In this document: piece by piece, positions 45,533 through 53,317 of the stretch | Position numbering within the stretch: the first letter of the stretch is position 1 | Layout of the letters: the number at the start of each line of letters is the position of its first letter | DNA from: Chitinophaga caeni | GTDB lineage: Bacteria > Bacteroidota > Bacteroidia > Chitinophagales > Chitinophagaceae | Assembly (NCBI RefSeq): GCF_002557795.1 | Contig: NZ_CP023777.1 | Location: 3,233,001 to 3,297,000, forward strand | Direction of reading: 5' to 3' | DNA: 64,000 bases | Notes under the pieces: generated by a model | Told to the model about the DNA's origin: nothing | Seen by the model: the letters and a program-made list of their open reading frames with translations, nothing else | Database searches by the model: none | Made by a program: the position numbers and the translations under genes

Positions 45533-46438
45533 ATGAAAAAAATCCTGGTTCTCCTCGCATTACTCTTGGCATCAAAAGCAATTTTAGCTCAAAAAACAGA
45601 TAAAGCCCTCACTAAAGAACTCTCGCAGATTATAAAGGACTTCCGCGGGCAGGTAGGCATTTACGTGGAGCATCTCGGCAATGGCAAAACCGTTGCCATC
45701 AATGCAGACAGCATTTTCCCAACTGCCAGTATGATCAAGGTGCCGATTATGATAGGGGTGTTTAATAAGATCGACCGGGATAGTTTACAATATCACCAGG
45801 ACTTGATCTACAAGGATTCCCTGCTCTACCCTGGGGAAGATATCCTGGGTTCCTTCAAGGAGGGAGCTACGATTCAACTAAGCAAGGTAATGATGTTGAT
45901 GTTGACAATGAGTGATAATACGGCTAGCCTATGGTTGCAGTCATTGGCCGGGGGCGGTAGCAGGATAAATACCTGGTTGGAAGAACATGGCTATAAAATA
46001 ACCCGTGTAAATTCTAGGACACCGGGTAGGGCGGCCAACCAGGCGCTCTACGGTTGGGGACAAACCAGCCCGTCAGAAATGGCAGATTTGATGAAGCGCA
46101 TTTATAAGGGAGAACTTATAAACCCGGTTACAAGTGAACGCATGTACCGGAATCTTACCCGTAATTTTTGGGATACAGAAGGTTTGGCGATGGTGCCGAA
46201 GAACATCCGTACGGCCTCAAAAAATGGGGCTGTCAACGAATCCAGGTCCGAGGTGATCATGGTAAATGCGCCCTCCGGCGATTATGTTTACTGTATTTGT
46301 ACTAAAAATAACATTGACCAAAGCTGGGGTCGCGATAACGAGGCAAAACAATTATTGCGAAAGGTAGCCTTGGCCATTTGGAAGCATTTCGAGCCGGGCA
46401 GCAAACAAATGACTGGTTCCATGGCGGAACATTTCTAA
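45533..46438 (+). CDS. Class A beta-lactamase-fold serine hydrolase
   Basis: 301 residues from the ATG at 45533, which opens a signal peptide (MKKILVLLALLLASKAILAQ); an ATG seven codons upstream is less likely. Active-site motifs are SMIK (Ser66, Lys69) and SDN (127-129). The third box reads KNG (230-232) where KTG or KSG is usual, and the omega-loop region (SRTPGRAANQALYGWGQTSP) has no Glu at the place of Glu166. It may therefore acylate but not deacylate as a true beta-lactamase does. Related secreted proteins are of unknown role. Confidence 0.85.
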   Translation: MKKILVLLALLLASKAILAQKTDKALTKELSQIIKDFRGQVGIYVEHLGNGKTVAINADSIFPTASMIKVPIMIGVFNKIDRDSLQYHQDLIYKDSLLYPGEDILGSFKEGATIQLSKVMMLMLTMSDNTASLWLQSLAGGGSRINTWLEEHGYKITRVNSRTPGRAANQALYGWGQTSPSEMADLMKRIYKGELINPVTSERMYRNLTRNFWDTEGLAMVPKNIRTASKNGAVNESRSEVIMVNAPSGDYVYCICTKNNIDQSWGRDNEAKQLLRKVALAIWKHFEPGSKQMTGSMAEHF

Positions 46439-46439
46439 A

Positions 46440-46680
46440 TCATGCGATAACGTAACAATGGGCATTGCCATCCTTGTTCAATCGGGTACAGTAGTGCAAA
46501 CGGTCAATTACTGCTGGGTTGCCTAAAAGATGTAAAACTATGTCGATCCTGGGCGCAATATCAGATGAAAAGATCGCGGGTGGCATCAAATTCATCTTGT
46601 TTGTTGATACTGTTTTTGAAAAACGGAATCAGGGCAAGGCCAATCGTTACAATTGCTAAAAGTACAGTTCTAATTTTCAT
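46440..46680 (-). pseudogene. Small exported protein gene with an apparent frameshift
   Basis: ATG at 46680 preceded by GGTAGGAT. Frame 1 gives a signal-peptide-like start (MKIRTVLLAIVTIGLALIPF) and FDATRDLFI, stopping at 46561. Shifting one base near 46566 continues open as SSDIAPRIDIVLHLLGNPAV, CTRLNKDGNAHCYVIA, to a TGA at 46440. Joined, this is about 81 residues. Either it is one gene broken by a 1-bp indel (or sequencing error), or two short overlapping ORFs. No family recognised. It converges on the hydrolase gene with a 1-nt gap. Confidence 0.5.
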
Positions 46681-46828
46681 ATCCTACCAATTTTTACTTG
46701 CTATTTATATAACTAAATTCTGTGCCAAAAGGTTAAGCCTAAAACATAAAAAAATCCCTTATTTGTGCCGCTTGCCAGCTCCCGGGTTCTTAAATCCAAC
46801 AGGGTAAAGGGTTTTATTGCATGATTGT

Positions 46829-46852
46829 CTATAGACTTTTTTAAAAGTATAG
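46829..46852. promoter_or_regulatory. Inverted repeat upstream of ahpC
   Basis: CTATA(GA)CTTTT-TT-AAAAGTATAG, an imperfect palindrome directly before a TAAATTTG -7-like box (46854-46861). A candidate operator for a peroxide-responsive regulator; unproven. Confidence 0.3.
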
Positions 46853-46957
46853 ATAAATTTGATAGTTTAACTTTAAAAATCTATTTGATTTTTAGGTTTT
46901 ACAATGGCAATTTTGCGTCGCAATTGAGAAAGCAAAACAATAAATCAATAATAGAGC

Positions 46958-47515
46958 ATGAAAAACGCAGTATTATCAGTGGGTACAAGTTTCCCTGATT
47001 TCAACAAGAAGGCAGTAGTTTCTATCGAGAAAGGCAAAGAATTCGAAGACATTTCATTGGAAGCTGTAAAGGCAACCGGTAAATGGATGGTAATGTTCTG
47101 GTGGCCGAAAGATTTCACTTTCGTTTGTCCTACCGAGATAGCTGAATTTAACAAGCATGCTGAAGATTTTGCTGACCGTGATGCAATCCTGATCGGCGCT
47201 TCTACGGATAGCGAGTTCGTACACGCGGCATGGAGAAGGGATCATGAAGATCTAAAAGGATTGAAGTTCCCGATGTTGGCCGACACTTCCAAATCACTGG
47301 CAGCTGAGCTGGGTATCTTGGAAGAGAACGAGAAAGTGGCTTACCGTGCAACTTTCATCGTTGATCCACAAGGTATCGTGCGTTGGACTTCCGTTTATGA
47401 CCTTTCCGTTGGCCGTAACGTGAAAGAAGTATTACGCGTACTGGATGCGTTACAAACCGATGAGCTTTGCCCTTGCAACTGGCAAAAAGGTGAAGCTACC
47501 TTGGAAGTAGCTTAA
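46958..47515 (+). CDS. ahpC: 2-Cys peroxiredoxin, AhpC type
   Basis: 185 residues. The peroxidatic Cys is in FTFVCPTEI (Cys57); two further cysteines lie at the C-terminus in ELCPCNW (171 and 173), one being the resolving Cys. Together with the ahpD-like gene 80 bp downstream this looks like the AhpC-AhpD pair known from Mycobacterium, where AhpD reduces AhpC in place of AhpF. It removes hydrogen peroxide and alkyl hydroperoxides in the cytoplasm. Confidence 0.93.
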   Translation: MKNAVLSVGTSFPDFNKKAVVSIEKGKEFEDISLEAVKATGKWMVMFWWPKDFTFVCPTEIAEFNKHAEDFADRDAILIGASTDSEFVHAAWRRDHEDLKGLKFPMLADTSKSLAAELGILEENEKVAYRATFIVDPQGIVRWTSVYDLSVGRNVKEVLRVLDALQTDELCPCNWQKGEATLEVA

Positions 47516-47521
47516 TTTATT

Positions 47522-47563
47522 AAGGCGGTACCGGTGGTATCGATGCCACCTGCGTGCCGCCTT
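47522..47563 (+). promoter_or_regulatory. Large two-tier hairpin between ahpC and ahpD
   Basis: Outer stem AAGGCGGTAC / GTGCCGCCTT and inner stem GGTGGT / GCCACC, with a loop of ATCGAT. No tight T tract follows, so it may partly terminate or stabilise mRNA, giving more ahpC than ahpD product. Confidence 0.6.
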
Positions 47564-47595
47564 CTTTACAATTTTTAATATTACAAAATAATTAT

Positions 47596-48183
47596 ATGTT
47601 TGCTACGAATACGATTGATACGGTATACCAGTTATTAGCCTTGGTAGGTTTAGACCAGGAGAAGGTATCGCCCAGGTTACAAACTTTGGCAGATGCGGAT
47701 GCAAGGTACTTGAAGGACTTGAAAATCAATATCAGCAATGCGCTTGATGCAGCTACCCTCAGCAAGAAAGAAGCTTACCTGCTCGGTTTGGCGGTTGCTG
47801 TAAATGAGCAGCAACCTGATCTTGAAGCTGCATTTAAAGAATTGGCAACCCGTGAAGGGGCAAATATCAAGGAGATCGCGGAAGTGATTAGCGCCACTTC
47901 GCTAATGAATACGAACAACGTGTATTACCGGTTCCGCCATTTCGTGAACAAGGAATTTTACACTTCGGCCCCGGCAGGTATCAGGATGAGCATCATGGCG
48001 AACCCCGTTTTGGGCAAGGAGTTTTTTGAACTGTTGAGCCTGGTGGTTTCCGCCCTGAACGGTTGCGAAATGTGCGTGGCCTCGCATGAAGATGCACTGC
48101 TGAAACATGGCACCGAACAACAAAGAATTCTAGACGCTGTTCGTTTAAGTGCAATTTTACGTAGCTTTGCAGTTCTTTTATAA
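47596..48183 (+). CDS. AhpD-like alkylhydroperoxidase (carboxymuconolactone decarboxylase fold)
   Basis: 195 residues from the ATG at 47596; a GTG 14 codons upstream would lie inside the intergenic hairpin. The redox motif is CEMC (Cys157, Cys160) within LNGCEMCVASHEDALL, with His164 in the place of the AhpD proton-relay His. Length and the duplicated helical layout match AhpD. Likely the reductant or partner of the upstream AhpC. Confidence 0.9.
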   Translation: MFATNTIDTVYQLLALVGLDQEKVSPRLQTLADADARYLKDLKINISNALDAATLSKKEAYLLGLAVAVNEQQPDLEAAFKELATREGANIKEIAEVISATSLMNTNNVYYRFRHFVNKEFYTSAPAGIRMSIMANPVLGKEFFELLSLVVSALNGCEMCVASHEDALLKHGTEQQRILDAVRLSAILRSFAVLL

Positions 48184-48331
48184 GGTTGTGATCGATTTAA
48201 TTGCTTGATTGTGACTGCTTTGTGGCAGTTATTGTAAATAAATATTGATACGGCCCATTATTTTCTAACCTTGCAGTTGGGAGATAAATTGGCAAATATT
48301 TGAATATTGTGGATAAATAATTAACACAATG

Positions 48332-48363
48332 TTTGATTATTAGCCAAAAAAGTCTCACATTTG
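48332..48363 (+). promoter_or_regulatory. Promoter of the rpmB operon
   Basis: TTTG, 20 bp, CACATTTG (one mismatch to TAnnTTTG), start site about 15 nt before the rpmB ATG. Confidence 0.5.
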
Positions 48364-48384
48364 CATTCCAAAATTTTTTTGAAA

Positions 48385-48621
48385 ATGGCTAGAGTTTGTC
48401 AGGTGACAGGAAAGAAGCCGACCACAGGTCACCATGTTTCTTTCTCCAATATTAAGACAAGGAGAAGATTTCTGCCTAACTTGCAGAAGAAACGTTTCTT
48501 TTTGGCAGAAGAAGATCGTTGGATTACATTGAAAGTATCATCTGATGCGATCAGGACGATCAACAAAAGAGGTTTGTACGCTGTAGTAAAAGATTTACGT
48601 GCGGCTGGTCAAACGATCTAA
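48385..48621 (+). CDS. rpmB: Ribosomal protein bL28
   Basis: 78 residues from the ATG at 48385. [20 protein letters not shown] and [16 protein letters not shown] are diagnostic of bL28 of the large subunit. First gene of the rpmB-rpmG-DUF4295 set. Confidence 0.97.
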   Translation: MARVCQVTGKKPTTGHHVSFSNIKTRRRFLPNLQKKRFFLAEEDRWITLKVSSDAIRTINKRGLYAVVKDLRAAGQTI

Positions 48622-48653
48622 TTTTTATCAAGCAATTTAATTGATACATAACA

Positions 48654-48836
48654 ATGGCAAAAAAAGGTAATAGGGTACAAGTAATTTTGGAGTGTACAGA
48701 ACATAAAACTTCTGGTCAACCAGGTACTTCTCGTTATATCACAACTAAAAACAAGAAGAACACTCCGGAACGTATCGAATTGAAAAAGTACAATCCTATT
48801 TTAAGGAAAGTAACTGTTCACAAAGAAATTAAGTAA
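48654..48836 (+). CDS. rpmG: Ribosomal protein bL33
   Basis: 60 residues. [20 protein letters not shown] and [17 protein letters not shown] are diagnostic of bL33. It has a single Cys (Cys14), so this copy lacks the four-Cys zinc ribbon. Confidence 0.97.
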   Translation: MAKKGNRVQVILECTEHKTSGQPGTSRYITTKNKKNTPERIELKKYNPILRKVTVHKEIK

Positions 48837-48923
48837 GCGGGTTAAAGGTCTCGAAGAAATGTTGGAATCGGCCAACAATACATTCAGCATTAACTCAAAT
48901 GATCACCATTAATTTTTAATGAA

Positions 48924-49097
48924 ATGGCAAAAGCAGCTTCCAAAAACTCAAAACTGAAAGACTCGAAAGCAGCAGCTGACGCGAAGGTATGGACTAAAGT
49001 AATTAAAGCTGTACGTTCACCAAAATCAGGTGCGTATACCTTTAAAGAGTCTATTATCCACAAGGATAAAGTGCAGGAGTTCATGAAAGAAAAGTAA
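48924..49097 (+). CDS. DUF4295 family protein (ribosome-linked small protein)
   Basis: 57 residues, very basic (MAKAASKNSKLKDSKAAADA, then KVWTKVIKAVRSPKSGAYTF). It follows rpmG by 87 bp and precedes ftsY, the fixed place of DUF4295 in Bacteroidota. Size, charge and position suggest a ribosomal or ribosome-associated protein. Confidence 0.9.
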   Translation: MAKAASKNSKLKDSKAAADAKVWTKVIKAVRSPKSGAYTFKESIIHKDKVQEFMKEK

Positions 49098-49122
49098 TTC
49101 GGCTTTACTAATCATACTGCAT

Positions 49123-49157
49123 AAAAGCTGTTCGCCTGTGGTGAACGGCTTTTTGTT
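49123..49157 (+). terminator. Terminator of the rpmB-rpmG-DUF4295 unit
   Basis: AAAAGCTGTTC / GAACGGCTTTT (one G-T pair), then TTTGTTTT. Confidence 0.85.
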
Positions 49158-49289
49158 TTACCTAGAAGCTTCAAAGGCTATTGATGGAATTCGCCCCCGT
49201 GGCGATTTTTTTATTCATTACATTTTTATTCACTAATTTAGACGCTCATTTGGCCTGAACCTCTTGGACTTAGGCTTAAATTCGACTGT

Positions 49290-50249
49290 ATGAGTTTCTT
49301 TAATAAGTTGTTTTCCCGGGAAAAGAAAGAAAGCCTGGATCAAGGGTTGCAAAAAACCAAGGAAAGTTTCCTCTCCAAAATTAGCAGGGCCGTGGCCGGT
49401 AAGTCTACCGTAGATACCGAAGTGCTCGATAATTTGGAAGAAGCCCTCGTGAGCGCAGACGTTGGAATCGATACCACCATCAAGATTATCGAGAAGATTG
49501 AAGCCCGGGTTGCGAAAGATAAATATTTGGGTACTAACGAGTTAAATAAGGTGTTGCAAGAGGAAATCGCATCCTTGCTCATCGATGCCCCGGATCCCGA
49601 TTATAAAGATTTTGAAACGCCGCCGGGTAAGAAACCTTACGTAATTATGGTGGTAGGTGTCAACGGTGTTGGCAAAACAACGACCATCGGTAAATTAGCT
49701 TATAACTTTAAGAAGGCTGGGAAATCTGTATTACTAGGGGCTGCTGATACTTTCAGGGCTGCCGCGGTTGACCAGCTAACGGTTTGGAGCGAGCGTGTCG
49801 GCGTGCCCATCGTGAAACAATCCATGGGGTCCGACCCGGCTTCCGTTGCTTTCGATACCGTTCAAAGCGGTGTAGCGAGGGATATGGATGTCATCATCAT
49901 CGATACGGCGGGCCGCCTGCATAACAAGGCGCACCTGATGGAGGAATTGAGCAAAATTAAACGGGTCATGGCTAAGCAGATACCGGATGCCCCGCACGAG
50001 GTATTGCTCGTGTTAGACGGTTCCACCGGGCAAAATGCGCTGGAACAAGCTAAGCAGTTTACGGCGGCCACGGAAGTGAGTTCCCTCGCGATTACCAAGT
50101 TAGATGGCACTGCCAAGGGGGGCGTCGTGTTGGCAATTGCTAATAACTTCAAAATACCTGTTAAATATATCGGGGTGGGTGAAAAGATGGAAGATTTACA
50201 GGTATTTGACAAACATGAATTCGTTGACTCCTTATTCAGTCTTAAGTAA
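49290..50249 (+). CDS. ftsY: Signal recognition particle receptor
   Basis: 319 residues. NG-domain GTPase motifs: GVNGVGKTTT (P-loop), DTFRAAAVDQL, DTAGRLHNK, and TKLDGTAKGG. The acidic A domain of E. coli FtsY is missing; only a short charged N-terminus (FSREKKESLDQGLQKTKESF) is present, as in many Bacteroidota. It delivers ribosomes with nascent membrane proteins to the translocon. Confidence 0.97.
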   Translation: MSFFNKLFSREKKESLDQGLQKTKESFLSKISRAVAGKSTVDTEVLDNLEEALVSADVGIDTTIKIIEKIEARVAKDKYLGTNELNKVLQEEIASLLIDAPDPDYKDFETPPGKKPYVIMVVGVNGVGKTTTIGKLAYNFKKAGKSVLLGAADTFRAAAVDQLTVWSERVGVPIVKQSMGSDPASVAFDTVQSGVARDMDVIIIDTAGRLHNKAHLMEELSKIKRVMAKQIPDAPHEVLLVLDGSTGQNALEQAKQFTAATEVSSLAITKLDGTAKGGVVLAIANNFKIPVKYIGVGEKMEDLQVFDKHEFVDSLFSLK

Positions 50250-50362
50250 TTGGCATTGAACTCCTTGAAAAAGTAAATGATATTTAAGTAATAAATTCTC
50301 GAACTTTTATGATGCATCAATTGTAATAATATGCAGTTGTTTGAAAATTTAACAAAATTTGG

Positions 50363-50400
50363 TAGCCGGATGTTTTATACATACCGGCTATCTTATTTTA
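50363..50400 (+). terminator. Terminator of ftsY
   Basis: TAGCCGG / CCGGCTA stem with inner TGT/ACA pairs, then TCTTATTTTA. Confidence 0.65.
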
Positions 50401-50485
50401 AATGCCCGGACGCCCGTGCCCGCCAACTTAGTTGCACCGGCAGGCCGTGATCATTACCATTTCTTAAAATTAACTGTAGTTCACT

Positions 50486-51379
50486 ATGCAAGTGAAATCT
50501 ATTGATCGCGTAGAGGAGATTACTATCGAGGAGTTTAAAAAAGATTACTTTTTGCCAAAGAGGCCTTTAGTGATAAAAGGTCTTTCAAAAAATTGGTCTG
50601 CTCTTTCTAAATGGACATGGGAATATTTTAAATCAATCGTCGGTGATAAAACGGTAGGGGTATATAATAATACCCGTGCTTCGGCTAATACGCCGGTAAA
50701 TGGCGCCGATGAATATATCCGTTTCGGTCAATACCTCGATATGATCCAGCAGGGGCCTGTTGCCCTGAGGATATTCCTTTTCAACATATTTCAGCATGCC
50801 CCGCAACTGGTGGAAGACTTTTCCTGGCCCGATGAGTTTATGGGCGGCTTCTTGAAGAAGTACCCGATGCTATTTGTCGGCGGTGCGGGCTCGGTTGCCC
50901 ACATGCATTACGATATCGATATGTCGCATATTATGCATACGCAGTTCATTGGCAGGAAACGTGTGCTCCTATTGGAGAATAATCAATCGGAGTTGATATA
51001 CCGGATGCCGTATACCGTGGAAAGCGCCGCTAGTTTCGTTAACTGGGCCGACCACTTGGAAACGGAACATTTCCCGGCATTGAATTATGCCCGCGGGTTT
51101 ACGGCTATCCTGGAGCATGGCGATACGCTTTTTATGCCGGGCGGTTACTGGCACCACATGGAATATATGGAAAGCGGCTTCGCTATGAGCCTAAGGGCCT
51201 TAGATCATACCTTGGCCGGGAAGTTAAACGGCTTATACCATATTGCCGGTATGCGGAACATTAATAACTTATTAATTAAGTTGGCTCCCGAATGGTGGTA
51301 TCATAAGAAAAGGGATATCGCCAAAAGGCGGGCTGACAGGGCTATCAATAGATTACCTGCAAAACTTGATTCATTATAA
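50486..51379 (+). CDS. Cupin-like JmjC-domain protein (Fe(II)/2-oxoglutarate oxygenase type)
   Basis: 297 residues. The facial triad is visible: HYD (His141, Asp143) in VAHMHYDIDMSH and a distal His in GYWHHME (His223 or 224). The first 60 residues (EFKKDYFLPKRPLVIKGL, then WTWEYFKSIVG) are typical of the cupin_8 family. Some relatives hydroxylate ribosomal proteins or RNA; the target here is unknown, though ftsY, rpmB and rimO are neighbours. A MITE-like element begins 5 nt after its stop codon. Confidence 0.88.
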   Translation: MQVKSIDRVEEITIEEFKKDYFLPKRPLVIKGLSKNWSALSKWTWEYFKSIVGDKTVGVYNNTRASANTPVNGADEYIRFGQYLDMIQQGPVALRIFLFNIFQHAPQLVEDFSWPDEFMGGFLKKYPMLFVGGAGSVAHMHYDIDMSHIMHTQFIGRKRVLLLENNQSELIYRMPYTVESAASFVNWADHLETEHFPALNYARGFTAILEHGDTLFMPGGYWHHMEYMESGFAMSLRALDHTLAGKLNGLYHIAGMRNINNLLIKLAPEWWYHKKRDIAKRRADRAINRLPAKLDSL

Positions 51380-51383
51380 AAAG

Positions 51384-51695
51384 CATTATTGTCCGACTAA
51401 ATTTTAACCGGGGAGCAATTTGGTCCCTCAATAGTTCGATTCAATGTCCACCTGCTCGTTTCTTGTACTTTTTTGCTTGCCCAAAAAAGTCCCCAAAAAG
51501 GGCACAAATTGGCCATCACGGCCGCCAATTTGATCGCTCGATCCAGCTTTTTACTACTGTATTGCTTCGCTATTAAAAGTGCGAAGTTCCACGGTTTTGT
51601 TGGCGGGGCTGAATAGATCATCTTTCGCTTATGTCCTTGACCAGGTAAGGAATTCAAGTACTTTTGAAGCATTTTTAGTCGGACAGCATATGATT
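51384..51695. mobile_element. MITE-like repeat element, copy 2
   Basis: About 312 bp with ends CATTATTGTCCGACTAAA and TTTAGTCGGACAGCATATG. The first about 160 bp match copy 1 (34687-35023) nearly base for base, including the AAATTGGC/GCCAATTT palindrome; the second half has two deletions of about 11-12 bp. A 91-codon minus-strand frame inside it has no coding character. It starts 5 nt after the JmjC-like gene stop. Confidence 0.75.
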
Positions 51696-51749
51696 AAAAA
51701 ACGATATTTGATCGACTTTTTTCAATTATTTTCACTTAATTAACAATAT

Positions 51750-51783
51750 TTTGCACGTTGCATTGAAATTTTTCATAACTTTG
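51750..51783 (+). promoter_or_regulatory. Promoter of rimO
   Basis: TTTG, 22 bp, TAACTTTG (full -7 match). The leader would be about 130 nt long. Confidence 0.55.
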
Positions 51784-51919
51784 CATCTTCCTTACACAGC
51801 CCACAAGGCTTCAAGTCACACTTCTAACAGTAGTCTGCTGTTTTTCCAATCGTGCCTGGGTGTCTTCGTGGCGGTAGCAAAGCGATCCGTAGGATTGCAT
51901 ACTAAATAAAATAACGCTA

Positions 51920-53227
51920 TTGAAGACAAGAACTTTAAAGAAAGACAAAGTAAACATTATCACATTAGGTTGTTCTAAGAACATGGTTGATTCCGAAGTA
52001 TTAAGCGGTCAGCTTAAGGCTAACGATGTTGACGTGGTTCATGAAAGTGGCAAACGTGATCACAATATCGTGGTAGTCAACACATGTGGATTTATAGACA
52101 AGGCTAAGGAGGAATCGGTTAATACCATTCTTGACCAGGTGGATCTTAAACGCCAGGGGCGTTTGGATAAAGTATATGTTACCGGTTGCTTGAGCGAAAG
52201 GTACCGCGGGGATCTAGAAAAAGAAATTCCCGAGGTGGATGCTTGGTTCGGTACCATGGAACTACCCCTGATCTTGAAGAAATTTGATGCGGATTATAAA
52301 GTGGAGTTGTTGGGAGAGCGCATGCTCAGCACGCCCTCGCATTACGCTTACATGAAAATTGCCGAAGGCTGTAACCGAACATGCGCCTTCTGTGCCATCC
52401 CGTTGATGCGTGGCAAACACGTTTCCAAACCAATCGAAGAATTGGTTGCGGAAGCTGAAAGGCTGGTAAAGATGGGCGTCAAGGAAATCATGCTGATCGC
52501 GCAAGAATTGACTTACTATGGCCTGGATCTTTATAAAAAACGTCGCTTGGCAGATTTAATGAATGCCTTGGCTGACGTGGAAGGCTTGGAGTGGATCCGT
52601 TTGCATTACGCGTATCCTACCAAGTTCCCGATGGAGATTTTGCAGGTCATGAAAGAACGTGACAATATTTGTAATTACCTAGATATGCCGCTTCAACATA
52701 TCTCTGATCCCATGTTGAAGGCCATGAAACGCCAGATTTCCCGCCAGGAAATCCTGGATCTGATCAAGGCCATCAGGGAGGAGGTACCCGGCATTTGCTT
52801 GAGGACGACCCTGATCACCGGATTCCCAGGGGAAACCCTCGAAGATGTAGAAGATGTAAAAGCCTTCTTGGAAGAAGTGCGCTTCGACAGGGTGGGTGTA
52901 TTTACTTACAGCCACGAAGAAGGTACTACTGCTCACGATATGGATGATGATGTGCCGGCGGAAGAAAAAGAGCGCCGCGCGCAAGATATCATGGAAGTGC
53001 AGCAGGAAATCTCGCTGGAGAAAAACCAGGAGAAACTCGGGAAGATCTACAAGGTAATCATCGATAAAAAAGAAGCTGGTCGCTTTATTGGCAGAACCGA
53101 ATTTGATTCGGTTGAAGTTGACAATGAAGTGATTATCAACACAAACCGCAGGTTGAAGCCGGGTGAATTCGTGAATGTTCGTATCACGAAAGCATACGAT
53201 TACGACCTCGAAGGCGAGCTGGTGTAA
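51920..53227 (+). CDS. rimO: Ribosomal protein uS12 methylthiotransferase
   Basis: 435 residues from a TTG at 51920; the text MKTRTLKKDKVNIITLGCSK matches the usual RimO start, and no ATG lies before the first cluster Cys. N-terminal cluster cysteines 18, 56 and 90; radical SAM motif CNRTCAFC (Cys151, 155, 158); C-terminal TRAM domain (about 370-435). It adds a methylthio group to Asp of ribosomal protein S12. Confidence 0.95.
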   Translation: MKTRTLKKDKVNIITLGCSKNMVDSEVLSGQLKANDVDVVHESGKRDHNIVVVNTCGFIDKAKEESVNTILDQVDLKRQGRLDKVYVTGCLSERYRGDLEKEIPEVDAWFGTMELPLILKKFDADYKVELLGERMLSTPSHYAYMKIAEGCNRTCAFCAIPLMRGKHVSKPIEELVAEAERLVKMGVKEIMLIAQELTYYGLDLYKKRRLADLMNALADVEGLEWIRLHYAYPTKFPMEILQVMKERDNICNYLDMPLQHISDPMLKAMKRQISRQEILDLIKAIREEVPGICLRTTLITGFPGETLEDVEDVKAFLEEVRFDRVGVFTYSHEEGTTAHDMDDDVPAEEKERRAQDIMEVQQEISLEKNQEKLGKIYKVIIDKKEAGRFIGRTEFDSVEVDNEVIINTNRRLKPGEFVNVRITKAYDYDLEGELV

Positions 53228-53317
53228 GCTCGTAAGTATTAAAATCGTCGACTCGCTGCATCCGGCAGCGGTTATTCATCGCGGGGAACAGATAAAACCC
53301 TGCTACAAATCAAATCA

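Noticed and set aside
46565..46807. 80-codon plus-strand frame
   Set aside because: It is antisense to the small exported gene at 46440-46680, which has a signal peptide and a start context.
46829..46884. Possible OxyR site (ATAG/CTAT tetranucleotides)
   Set aside because: The four tetranucleotides are 18, 13 and 19 bp apart, not the regular spacing OxyR needs.
51397..51672. 91-codon minus-strand frame inside MITE-like copy 2
   Set aside because: The reading frame is not kept in copy 1, there is no ribosome site, and the DNA is repeat sequence.
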